Shown piece after piece: positions 45,257 to 54,970 of a stretch of DNA of 64,000 nucleotides (within the stretch, counting starts at the first letter, position 1; each line of letters opens with the position of its first letter). The translations under genes and the position numbers were made by a program. The notes under the pieces are model-generated. The model was not told where the DNA came from. It saw only the letters and a program-made list of their open reading frames with translations, and ran no database searches. The DNA is from Pseudoneurospora amorphoporcata (taxonomy: Eukaryota; Ascomycota; Sordariomycetes; Sordariales; Sordariaceae). The DNA is taken from positions 62,001 to 126,000 of the forward strand of contig MU859125.1 in NCBI GenBank assembly GCA_033297205.1, read 5' to 3'.

Positions 45257-46300
45257 ATGGCGATTCCGCCAATCACGACCCCGCTGATCACAAAACCAAT
45301 GATTTGTGAGATCGACGAGGATCTCTGGTTTGATCTTGAGCTTTTCTCAGATTCCGCATTCTGCATCCCATGGTTCTTCTAAGACACACGCATACTAACT
45401 CACGCATCTAACTTCAGGCAACCCAGTAACAGGTCACTACGTATGGGGCTCTGTCAATGGTCAGCCTGTAGAACGCTGGAGTTTGTTCCACTTCCAACAC
45501 CTCCGGTCTGTTTACGTATCTGTTTATACTGAGACAACCGCGACAGTCACTGCGAAAGGAAGGGACAACGCGGGATATGAGATTCAAGCGGGTGAGGATC
45601 GAATCTGCTTCCGATTTCGCTGCCTGGACGATGAGAACATGTTACGGCTCTTCACCTCTTGGGAAGACATTCTGAGGCTACACTCACGCGCCAGCCAGGG
45701 TACAGCCGCTGGACAGACCGCTACTACTGAGAATACCGTCGCCGAGAACACCGTCGCCGAGTCTGCTTCCGAAAACTCTTCTACCGAGAATCTCACCGAG
45801 GAGACCGACGAAGTGGCTACCGACACGAACAAAGACGACGACAGCACTGCCGTTGAAGCAGCCGTCGAGGGCAGTGCCGCTGGAATGGTCAAATTTGTCC
45901 TCGGTTCTTACTTGTATTGCCCCCTTAGACTGCCTCCTCGGCCACACCGTATTGACTTCACCTGGCGTGAGGATCTGAACCAGTTCGGTCTCTGGGTTTT
46001 GGCCCTTGGTTTCTCGGTCATAAGCTGGATGGGGGTAATTTTGCGTTCCATCCACAATATTCTGTTATTTCTTCTCATTGTTGGAGACACTTTTGGCTTG
46101 GGAGGGGCCACGCCGCTACTCTGGAGCCTCACCTTTGGATGGGGCCGCCCGCGAGGGCAGTCTGGCCTAGAAGCTACGAAGGTGAAGCCGCGGAGCAGAA
46201 ACATATTGCCGCTTATGACAGACTAACGGCCGAGTACAACGGGCAGGTTGAACAACTTCGCCTTCAGCGAGAGGCGAGGAGGATTGCGTGGATGGGGTAG
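45257..46300 (+). CDS. Membrane protein of unknown family, 3' end apparently frame-shifted
   Basis: The main exon 45418-46226 follows a CTAAC branch and TTCAG acceptor and reads PVTGHYVWGSVNGQPVERW…FRFRCLDDENMLRLF. Then come an acidic Thr/Glu-rich linker (TENTVAENTVAES…) and two membrane segments (FGLWVLALGFSVISWMGVIL; NILLFLLIVGDTFGLGG). A possible first exon is 45257-45305 (MAIPPITTPLITKPMI) with donor GTGAGA, phase 1. In the main frame the protein ends LPLMTD at 46226. One frame over, from about 46140, a clean coiled-coil end (AAEQKHIAAYDRLTAEYNGQ … ARRIAWMG) runs to TAG 46298-46300. No intron with usable sites links the two frames, so a one-base indel near 46140-46160 is likely. Family not recognised. 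Confidence 0.4.
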
Positions 46301-46922
46301 ATATCCATGGAAGGCATTGGGAGCTGCATGTCAGGATACTGAGGTTTTGAGTACTTGGATAAACGAGTGTTTATTGGTCATGCATGGAGATTGTAAGAGC
46401 TATCATTTGGCCGCGGGGCAGTTGTCTCGGTCTCATTTGTACATCATTGTCTTAGCACCCGCTGCTCATCAAGCGATTCATAAGTGTGAACGCTCCTAGT
46501 TTGCTCACACGTTTTTTTCTGCGCCAGTCGCCATTAGCAAGACAAAGACACCCGTCTCTAACTGGTTATATAGGCTCATTCTTAGCGACGCGCGAAGACT
46601 GCATTCGCGTATAAAGCAGGTTTACAACTCCTGCGCTCAAGGATGAGTTCAAGGAGTCAATCATCGAAACCCGCGAAAATACCTCCCATCGAGGTATAAG
46701 ACACAGCATCAGCAAAAACGAAGCCGAAAGCCACTCCAAGCAACCAAATAATAGTACGATACACTACAACCTAGCATATACCACCCAATGAATCTATATC
46801 CAGGTTATAGACCAGCCACGATACTACTAAAATTCTACTTCCACCCCTTCTACCACTTTAGTAACATCAGCCTCCTCTGCTCGCTTCACCAAATCAGACG
46901 AGCTCAGGAAAAGAAAGCAATT
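46301..46922. other. Intergenic region before the Cys-rich micro-protein
   Basis: No gene seen. It should hold the 3' flank of the uncertain membrane-protein gene and the promoter of the small gene at 46923. Confidence 0.4.
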
Positions 46923-47135
46923 ATGTGCTACGAAACCAAGTGCATCTGCCCAAGCTGCCACGGCACCAACGGCGAGAAAGTCGAGTCGTGCTCGGAGGTG
47001 CTCATCGGAGACAAGAAGGTTGCCATGGGTCGCTGCAGCAAGGGCTGGGAAACTGTTGAAAAGATGGGTCGGTTCGCATGTTGTGGTTGTGAGAGCCGGA
47101 GAGAAGCCTGGAGACGAAGGTTGATGGGGTTGTAA
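46923..47135 (+). CDS. Small Cys-rich protein (70 aa)
   Basis: Starts at MCYETKCICPSCHG and ends RREAWRRRLMGL. It has eight cysteines arranged as C-x4-C-x-C-x2-C, later C-x15-C and C-C-x-C, which could bind one or two zinc ions. No signal peptide, so probably intracellular. Short MCY-type Cys proteins are common in Sordariomycetes, but I know no function for them. The frame is open upstream of the ATG for 45 codons; those residues (…FYFHPFYHFSN…) look like translated leader, so the ATG at 46923 is preferred. Single exon. Confidence 0.5.
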   Translation: MCYETKCICPSCHGTNGEKVESCSEVLIGDKKVAMGRCSKGWETVEKMGRFACCGCESRREAWRRRLMGL

Positions 47136-47721
47136 TGAGCCAGCTGGGGTGACAACACGGTAGGCGCAGCTGAAAGCCGTCTTCAAGCTCAAAGAAGGAT
47201 AAGGGAAGACGGGGAAGGGTGGAAGAAAAAAAGCGATGGGATGAATGATCGTATAAAGGGACAGATGGGAAAGAGAGAACGGCTTTGTCTGTGGCTTACA
47301 TACGGTCTTACTGGGTCAACTGCAAGCAACAATGGCATGAATGGACCATCCACACAGGGTGTAAAGTCATATGTACACAGGGCATCAGCCCTGTTAGCGA
47401 GGGACTTCACAACGTACTCTTTCGCAACTCAACCAATATTCCACCGATTTTCGCGCAAGAAGTTGGTATCAACCCGATGCGTTTTCCCCATTTGATGCAC
47501 TCTCTCCCATTTTCTGTTTTGCACGTGGTTATCCCGTTGTTTTTTCGTTAAGTTTTGCAGACCCCTGTCACAAGAACCGCGCTAACAAACTTACCACGAC
47601 TGATCACTACACGAAACCTTTCCCCTCAGACTTGAGGTTCAGCAAGAAATTAAGAGAAGTGCCGTGTATTGAAGCAGAATGGCAAAAAAGACATAAGGAG
47701 AAAAAAAAGCCAAAAGAATAT
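47136..47721. other. Intergenic region between the Cys-rich gene and tRNA-iMet
   Basis: No gene supported. It includes the 3' flank of the small gene and, at 47701-47708, the T run that ends the tRNA on the minus strand. Confidence 0.4.
47701..47708 (-). terminator. Pol III terminator of tRNA-iMet
   Basis: Eight T on the minus strand, starting 14 bases after the tRNA 3' end. A T run of this length is a strong RNA polymerase III stop. Confidence 0.75.
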
Positions 47722-47793
47722 TAGCTGCAACTCGTTTCGATCGAGTGACCTCCGGGTTATGAGCCCGGCGCGCTTCCGCTGCGCCATGCAGCT
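47722..47793 (-). tRNA. Initiator tRNA-Met (CAT)
   Basis: The 72-base minus-strand sequence folds into a complete cloverleaf. The acceptor is AGCTGCA/TGCAGCT with discriminator A, the D stem GCGC/GCGC with loop AGCGGAA, the anticodon stem CCGGG/CCCGG with loop CTCATAA, the variable loop AGGTC, and the T stem ACTCG/CGAGT. The anticodon is CAT. The T loop ATCGAAA has A54 in place of T54, the A1:T72 pair closes the acceptor, and three G:C pairs stack in the anticodon stem (GGG/CCC). These are the marks of eukaryotic initiator tRNA. There is no intron. A Pol III terminator follows. Confidence 0.95.
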
Positions 47794-48823
47794 GTTTTTA
47801 TTGTGTCGATGAATACGTAGGTACCTGACATTATAATATCTTCAAGTCCATCACGCTCTCGCACTTCCTTTGCCTTGTGGTTCATGCTTGTGCACTCTGT
47901 TCATGTCTTCCCCCCTTTCTTTCGTCCACCGAGTGCTGTGCTTACTTGAACATTCGGTTACTATTTGGTTGCGCGAAGAATCTTTGAGCAGACAAAAGGC
48001 CGAGATGATTCTAATCCGATGTGGCTTTGAGCATTGGGCATAGGGTATATGAGCCACAACATCACGGACAATAGGAAAGCAGTAAGAATCTTGCAATGAA
48101 CAAGGTACGTTGAACTTTATTTTCGTTATGTTACATGTATCGCAACCTGTATTACGATGATCGCTTGCCACCGAAGTCTTAAAAGCCTGGCTCTTCACCC
48201 ATCTGATCTCGCTTCTTCTCTAAAACACCAACAAGCTGTCATCCCATGTCACCTACCGCCACCAACAATTACAACTACACTTGCTCCCATTCTTGCCGGC
48301 ACGCTTCGGTGTTGACCTTTACACTGCTGCACTGTAATTGTACGTAGAAAGAGAGTGGTAGAATAGTGAATCAGTGAACAATGGCACGAGGAAGAACATG
48401 AACGGTTGAATAGCAGCCCAAGTAACACTTCCTATCAGACCTTTGGGTACAAAACTCGATTGCAAATTGAGGACTTACTCCCCTTCACCTTTTCCCCCAC
48501 CCTTTTCACCAACATCAACAACGATAATCCTGTAAAGGTCTTTGTCGACGATGATTGTCATTCGCTCTAACAGTCAGTACCTCTACTCAGTACATGTATC
48601 AACCATCTTGCGATCAACTTTGACCCAAGTGGACTTTAACCCATGTGGACGTCAAAGTGTTAAACTCAACCTCAACATTCTCTCACTTACCACCCCAGTC
48701 AGTCCATCCTCCATATTCACACAACACTAACCTCGGCCTTCCAGTCACCACCTCAGAGCCACCACCAAGACAAACAATCCGCATCTCCCAAACCAGCTTG
48801 AAGCGACGAGCAACGAAGAAAAT
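47794..48823. other. Intergenic region upstream of the nonsense-interrupted gene
   Basis: No gene seen. The right end (about 48680-48823) is an open, pyrimidine-rich leader-like stretch running into the ATG at 48824. Confidence 0.4.
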
Positions 48824-49204
48824 ATGGCCGAATACATGAAAACCCAGCGTAAAGCCGAAGTCGAAGCCCGCATGGCGCGTGAGCTTGAGCATGAGCTTGC
48901 TTAGCATGAGGGATATGACAATGACAATGGCAACGAGGGCAACGAGGGCAACGGGGGCAATGGCAACGGCAACGGAAACAGCAGGGACGATAGAAGGCTG
49001 CGCTTCGAAGCGGGTAGTGCCGAGGAGAGGTATGTCATGATGTTGCTGCTTATGGAGTTTGTGAGTGGGCTTTTGATTGAGGGACAAGGAGCGTGGATCG
49101 CAGCTCACTTGAGTAGAGATAGTTTGGGAGAGGGGTTGGGAGATCATGAGACCATGAGGATGGGTGGAAAGGAAAGCAGGACTGAGTTGGTGAGGAGAAA
49201 ATAA
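48824..49204 (+). pseudogene. Small gene interrupted by one in-frame TAG
   Basis: An ATG at 48824 opens 26 coding-like codons (MAEYMKTQRKAEVEARMARE…) and meets TAG at 48902. The same frame then continues for 99 codons to TAA 49202-49204. It has an Asn/Gly-rich linker (NEGNEGNGGNGNGNGN) and a structured end (EERYVMMLLLMEFVSGLLIE…AWIAAHLSRDSL). TAG differs from CAG (Gln) by one C-to-T change, the type made by repeat-induced point mutation or plain deamination. Read-through would give 126 residues. The frame abuts the tandem repeat array to its right. No family recognised. A spliced structure avoiding the TAG was not found. Confidence 0.5.
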
Positions 49205-49214
49205 AATGGCAGAA

Positions 49215-50470
49215 AGGCGGAAAACAGGATGTCAATATGGAAACCAGCTACAGAGTTCAGCGCAGGCAACAAAAGGAATTTACCCTCTCTGTCGACTGTC
49301 GGAGGCTTATACATGAGTATCGCATCCAGTATCGCATCGAAGAGGACGGGAACTGCCAAAGATCGTATGCAAGGAAGGTTAGCACACAGGAACTTTGGTG
49401 TTTCAAATCGACGCAAACACCACCAGCAGAGATCGTTTTCTTTCCAGTTTGCTTTCAGAAGATTAACGAGAATAAAGTTGTTCCTCAATTTTCCTTGTGT
49501 GGTCTTGACTTTGACCTATGTTATGAAGTCTAATTAAGTTCATCATTTTTGGACACTGGCTTGGTTCGTCGAAATCGAACTCGCTCGTGAGTTAACACAT
49601 TGGTAAGAAAAACGACTTGCCTATTCTTGGGCCTGCGCAAGGCTTCAACCGCTTGCGTTAGAAAGCGTAGCAGGAGGATGGTGAGTTAGAAAGTGGGCAA
49701 GCAGGTAAAAAGGAAATGGCCTCTCGGTCGGAGGCTTATACATGAGCCCAGGTGCTAGGATCTTATCTAGCACGGAGAGGAAGGGAACTGCCGAAGATAT
49801 CATAACGCAAGGTTAGCACACAGGAACTTTGGTGTCTTCCAAATGCAAACAACACTCAGCTAGCAAAGATATTCTTCCAATTGCCTTCAGATTAACGAGA
49901 TAAAAGTTCTTCGTCATTTGTTCCCTATGTGTGGTCTAGACTTTGACCGATTATCGGAGTATAATTAAGATCATCATTCGGACGCTGGCCGCTTCGTCGC
50001 GGCGGGGAATTGAACTCGCGTGATCGTGAGTTAACACATGAAGAAAAACAACTTGCCTGATGTTTATCGGCTGTGCGGCTTGCAGGCATCATGGCGCTGG
50101 TGACAAGTTAGGAAATGCGCAGGCAAAAAGGACATAATGACCTCTCTAAGAGAGATGGAAAAAAAGGATCAGACACCATCATGGATGTTAGAGAATCTGT
50201 ATTGCATTCAAGGTTAGCACTCTAGAATATACAGAAGACATTCACATAGTTTCGCTAAAGTTGAAAGCCGATGTTATGTTTCAGGTGTATTTGACAAGGT
50301 TTGTCGTCATTTGGTATGGTGGTCTTGACTTTTGACCTCATTGGAGTCTAATTAAAGTGCATCATGTTGTTGGCCATCGGCTTTGGTGGGGAATCGAACT
50401 CTATCCTAAAGGGAAACCAACTTGCCTTTTGGTGTCTGCGCGCGTACCGCTACGCCATGGTGCCGGATTT
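49215..50470 (-). repeat. Three tandem ~400-435 bp repeats carrying tRNA-like sequence
   Basis: Shared landmarks recur in order three times. GGTTAGCACxCxxGAA is near 49377, 49811 and 50212. GGTCTxGACTTTGACC is near 49501, 49933 and 50321. [AT]ATTAA[GA]-type words before CATCAT follow, then an A[AT][TC][CT]GAACTC box near 49573, 50008 and 50392, and CAACTTGCCT. Spacing is about 434 and then 385-401 bases. The right end of copy 3 reads on the minus strand GCACCATGGCGTAGCGGTAC … GAGTTCGATTCCCC, which fits Pol III A and B boxes of a tRNA. Copies 1 and 2 keep the B box but a decayed A box. So each unit seems to be a tRNA-headed element on the minus strand. Divergence between copies is considerable. 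Confidence 0.65.
50376..50463 (-). other. tRNA-like head of repeat copy 3 (pseudo-tRNA)
   Basis: On the minus strand it begins GGCACCATGGCGTAGCGGTA and contains GAGTTCGATTCCCC about 60 bases later. A and B boxes are good, but the acceptor and T stems do not pair properly and no anticodon loop is clear. It is best seen as a degenerate tRNA or a SINE head. Confidence 0.5.
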
Positions 50471-51115
50471 TACCTAGGTACTAGTGGTTAAAAAACAAAA
50501 TATGTAGGGGATGTTGATAAACTAGAAGATTTATGAAAAAAAAGGGTGTTGTAGCAAGAAAGAATTTTCAGTGGTTGCAAGTGTTTGTGATGGAATGGCA
50601 CTGGGCGATAGCAATGGAATGTTATGGACGGACGTCACTGGGTGTTGGTTTTGGAAGAGAGAGACAGACATGCAAAGCGTTTTCTGTTACTCGATTTTGG
50701 CCTTTTGTATTCATCACCAAATTGTGGGCATGCAAGACATGTTCTTACCCTACATATTCACGAGCCACCACTTCCCAGTTCGTTTTTTTTTTTTTTTTTT
50801 TTTTTTTTGGTTGGATTTTGGAGGCCAGCTGCATTTGCTTTGGCGGATGAAAAGCGACGGGACGTGCATCGATGAAGATTACGGCGACCATGCAGAAACC
50901 TGCCTCTGTTCAAGAAATCGTCATTGCTGCTGCCTGTTTTCTCTTAACAGAGAGATTCTGAACCAGAACTTCCTAAATTGTCATGTTGACTTTGCTAGTT
51001 TGTCCGTGGGAACTTGTGTCATTGTGAAATCATAGTGTTGATGGTGAGAGCAATGGATTCAGGGGCCAATGCAACGCTGAGTGACGACACAAAACCATGT
51101 GAACAACAACAACAA

Positions 51116-51162
<47 letters not shown>

Positions 51163-54100
51163 GAAAATGTCACGGATCAGATTGACCTTCTCGTTGCTAT
51201 TCCCGAAAGCCGCGTGGCAGTTACTCTTTCTGTCGCCATTGCCAGATTGAGCTGTTAAACAGATTGAGGAGGCAAGGAGCTCCAAGGTCCCATGAAATGT
51301 TAGCTGTTAGCTGTTGGTCAGTAGTCGTTGTACCGTGCGCGTTCTAGAACACAACATTCCATGTCAGAGGAAGCTCAAAAAAACAAAGGGTCCTGTCCCA
51401 CACCATTTCGAGCCCCAACGTTCTAGAAGCCGGGCCGCAGCTGCTTTGTGACGTCCAACAGAGCTCATTGCTCGATTGACTTCGACCGCTGTGTGTGCGC
51501 GAAGCTTTTTGGCGCGAGTTATGAGATGGAGTGTTTTCATGGAGGTTGCATCCAAATCTGAATTTCTCAAAGTCCGGCGCCAAGTGCAAAAATTTGCAAC
51601 ATTAATATTCTGCCGGTGGACGAAAATCCTCAAGGTCGACGGTCTCGGACGGTCGGACGGTCGGGCGGTCGGCAGGACGGGTTCGATAACGGATCGATAC
51701 TGTAAGTAACGGGGCCGAGGCGGGGAATGTGCCGCTAAGATTTTGTAGACTCCACTTATCGTCTCATGTTGCCTTGAACCCCGGTCGCAATGACGCCAAC
51801 CTTGGCAGGACTCTTCCTTCTTTCCCTTACCAAGCTGCTTGGCAGATCCAGGCCACCAATCGCTTCCCAGCTGGCCAGCAGCGGATGGGGGAAGCGTGGA
51901 GCGTGGTGCTCGGATGTGACGGCACTGGGCTGGCTTGCCCATGACGTCACGGGCCAAAGTCCACGGTACAAAACGGATTGCGCCCGCATTTGAAGCGTCT
52001 TATTTCATACATTGTGATTGCTGGGCTTGGGGGTCTTGGCCAGATCATTCATATTTTTTCTAATTACTTTTTTCCCCTCGTCGTCGGCTTGTCGTTAGGT
52101 GCCAGTAACAATCGGTTGTGCAGCTTCAGTTTGTGAGCGTTTTTTTAGTGAACCTGCACAAGCGATTTTTACTGGCACCTAGTCGTGCTCCCCAGCCATG
52201 GACTTTCGAAGGACCCCCATCCGAAGGACCCCCATCCCCGCCTGACCCAGGGACCTCGCCCACGGCGAGCGGTCATGATGATGGGATTCTGACACTATCA
52301 CACCCCCACCAACATCAACACACCACCAACGCCAACAGCGGGAATGGGCCGACGCAAAAACGGAACGAAAAGGGTCTCGGCGGGGCCAACGGGGCCAAAA
52401 TCTCAAAGCTGGGAGCCGAGAACGAAAAACCAGGGACCAGTCAGCAAGCAGCCAGCTCATTGGCTTGAATCAGGGTTGATCGGCGAGATCGGCAAAAGGG
52501 GTCATGGGCGATGCTCGGCCAATTGTGTTCTGGAGTCTACGAATTCGCAACTCCGTTTGGATTTCAAAAGGACCCTTTGGGCCCTGATCGGCTCATACTG
52601 CGGTTCCAGTACGGGATATGTGCAAGTGGGTGGCCCTTAGTCACAGTGTCGTCATTGTACACTTGTAGCTTTTTGCTGGCGAGGAAGCGAGGTAAAACGT
52701 ACCGCAGTGCTCACTAGTCACTCGACCCGATCTTGACCCCTTTTTCCTGTCAGGGTCGAATTTGTTCCATTGTCGACAGCGGATTTTTGGGATTCAATTT
52801 TCTGACCAGGCACCGAAATCTGAAATGTGAATTTTCTCGAGAGGTCTTGTCGATACTTGTTGAAACCTGTCCCAACTCACAACTGAAGTGTCCACGACTG
52901 AACACAGAACACAGCCGTGAAAACGGAGGCGCACGAGGCGCACCACCATGGATTATACAGTGTCACTCACTCATGATCGGACTCGCAAAGCGGTTAGGAA
53001 ATTTGGCAAGCCATCAATCTCTCTGATCAGTTCTAGACCTTTGTCGATCTGGCCGACTCTGTCGAACAAAGTTCAGCCATCAAGGAAGTCGAAGGGCAAG
53101 TCAGCGGACTGTTAGCAGTCAGCACCAATGCATTTTGGGGCACCACTTTTCCATCAAGGTGCTCATCTCAGATGAAGCCATCACAAGCAAAATGGTGGTG
53201 TTGCTCCGTTGGAAATGGAGTGTTCCCAATGTCCCATTCCCATCACATCTCTACGGAGCCGGAGCCGGCGACACGGCCGGAGGAGGAAGGTCGCATGATC
53301 ATGGGAATTGTCAAACTGGAATGACTGACCATCCCAGAGGAATCCTACAGAGCTTGTTCCTCCATCCTGGCCACGTGCATGGCCGGCGCAATGCAGTGTC
53401 TTGAATGCCCTGTTCAGGTTTGTCTTCCTTTTTGACATCATGAAGTTTGCCCACTTGCCAGCCGGCAGATACGCCGCTGCATGCTTACGCTGCCTGTTCT
53501 TTCCAGCATTGTCGTTTCGTGAGAACGGCAATTCGCAAGTGGGAAACAAATGCCGCCTTTAACCTGCTGCTACACAGTGACAGAGATCGCTGGGCCGTGA
53601 AAAGGCCACTGTCATAAGGGTCCACTAACAGACCCAACACTTTTCCAGGCAGCTGCCAATAGAACCTAAAGCATCGAGGAGCAAAGTGGAAAGCACCGGA
53701 ATACACACCGGGCCGTCGATCGGCTATTGGGGACGATCGAAAAATGTTCTAGCCTTCAAGTGAGATATCATCCAGTGTCCAGTAATCTCACTCACTGTCA
53801 GCTTTGGGCGCAGGTGGGCGATGGAGGTGAGGTGCTCGGGGCTCCACCGTAGACTCCTCGGCCATCAGGGCAGTCTCCATCTTCAGGTATCCGCCGCGCT
53901 ACTGAGTGTATCCGGTCGGGTCGGTCAGGGGACTTTGTCGCTGGCGAGGTCGCCCCGGGCGCACTTTGCCAGAGAAGGCGCACCCAACCCGGGCGACTGG
54001 CCGCCCACACGGAAGGAGTGGCCTGAGAGCAAAAGTTACTTAAGAAGACAGGTGCGACCGAGAAAGAGAGAAGGAACCTAAATAACAGAGGGCAGTGACT

Positions 54101-54970
54101 TCCATTGGGCAACTTGAATTGAATGACGCTTAAATCTCGACCTCGGAGCTCCTTCCCGCGTTCTCCCAGCAGAGTGGACGGCGCGGCGGGACCACCTGCA
54201 CCGCAGCGATATCTTAGGTAAGGCCACGCCAGGCACCGCCCGTGCTGTCCGGCCGTCTAGCCCATTATCCACTGACCACCTCCTCACTGCCCACTCACAC
54301 AGGGCAGCTGTCCTCTGGAACCCGCAGCCCGACCCGACCCAAAATTCTATGGCTGGGCCCAGAATCCCTCTCGACCTTTCAGCGGACAGACCGCACTGTT
54401 TGGACTTTTCCATATGCACTCACTTCCCTCGTCTTCGGTTTCGTGTTCCCCTTCTCCAGCCCAGCCTCGAATCTACCTGATCCGTCAAACCTCACAGTCC
54501 ACGGTTCACAGCTCACTAACACCACTGTTTGACTCGGCACTGCGTCTACACCATCCCAGCCTTCTCTCCTCGCTTGTCTTCTCCCCAAGCTACCACCTTA
54601 CCACCACCTCCTCCCTCAGTCATCCTGGGTCACTGCTCGCTCGGTCGTACCTTACTAAACAGATCCGCTGATCGGCATTGACACGTCGGCCCCCCAGTCC
54701 GTCGTTCCTCCCTCCGTCTACGACGCCCACACGCCTGCGCACCTTATCACCGCGAGAATTTTTAAGCTTTCTTCTCCGACCAGCGCATATCGCATTGGCG
54801 GCCTCACGATCACGGCAACACCAACCTACCCGCAAGGCATACACATCGCATCGCATCCCGCCATTTGCTATCCGCATCCGCGCTACCGCTACAAATCGCA
54901 CACACATACCCCCCGCACAAGACACTCCGTCGACCGATGACACGAGATCCCCGATACAAGGCTTAGAACA
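50471..54970. other. Gene-free stretch (about 4.5 kb) with T and A runs and short tandem words
   Basis: No supported gene. It contains T26 at 50783-50808, A44 at 51117-51160, overlapping CGGTCGGA-type octamers at about 51640-51670, and a perfect 15-base direct repeat (CGAAGGACCCCCATC) at about 52206-52235. The right end is the promoter and leader of the splicing factor gene. The 116-codon frame at 52118-52468 is Pro/Ser/Gln low-complexity and unsupported. Confidence 0.45.
51117..51160. repeat. 44-base A run
   Basis: Pure A run preceded by an AAC triplet tract. Together with the T run at 50783 it brackets about 310 bases, which might be an inserted retro-copy; no Pol III boxes were recognised inside. 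Confidence 0.85.

Noticed and set aside
49215..50470. CRISPR-like array
   Set aside because: Unit length (~400 bp), eukaryotic context and tRNA boxes rule it out; it is a tandem repeat of tRNA-headed units.
52118..52640. Overlapping open frames of 116 and 98 codons
   Set aside because: Pro/Ser/Gln/His low complexity with a duplicated 15-base word; no splice sites or homology recognised.
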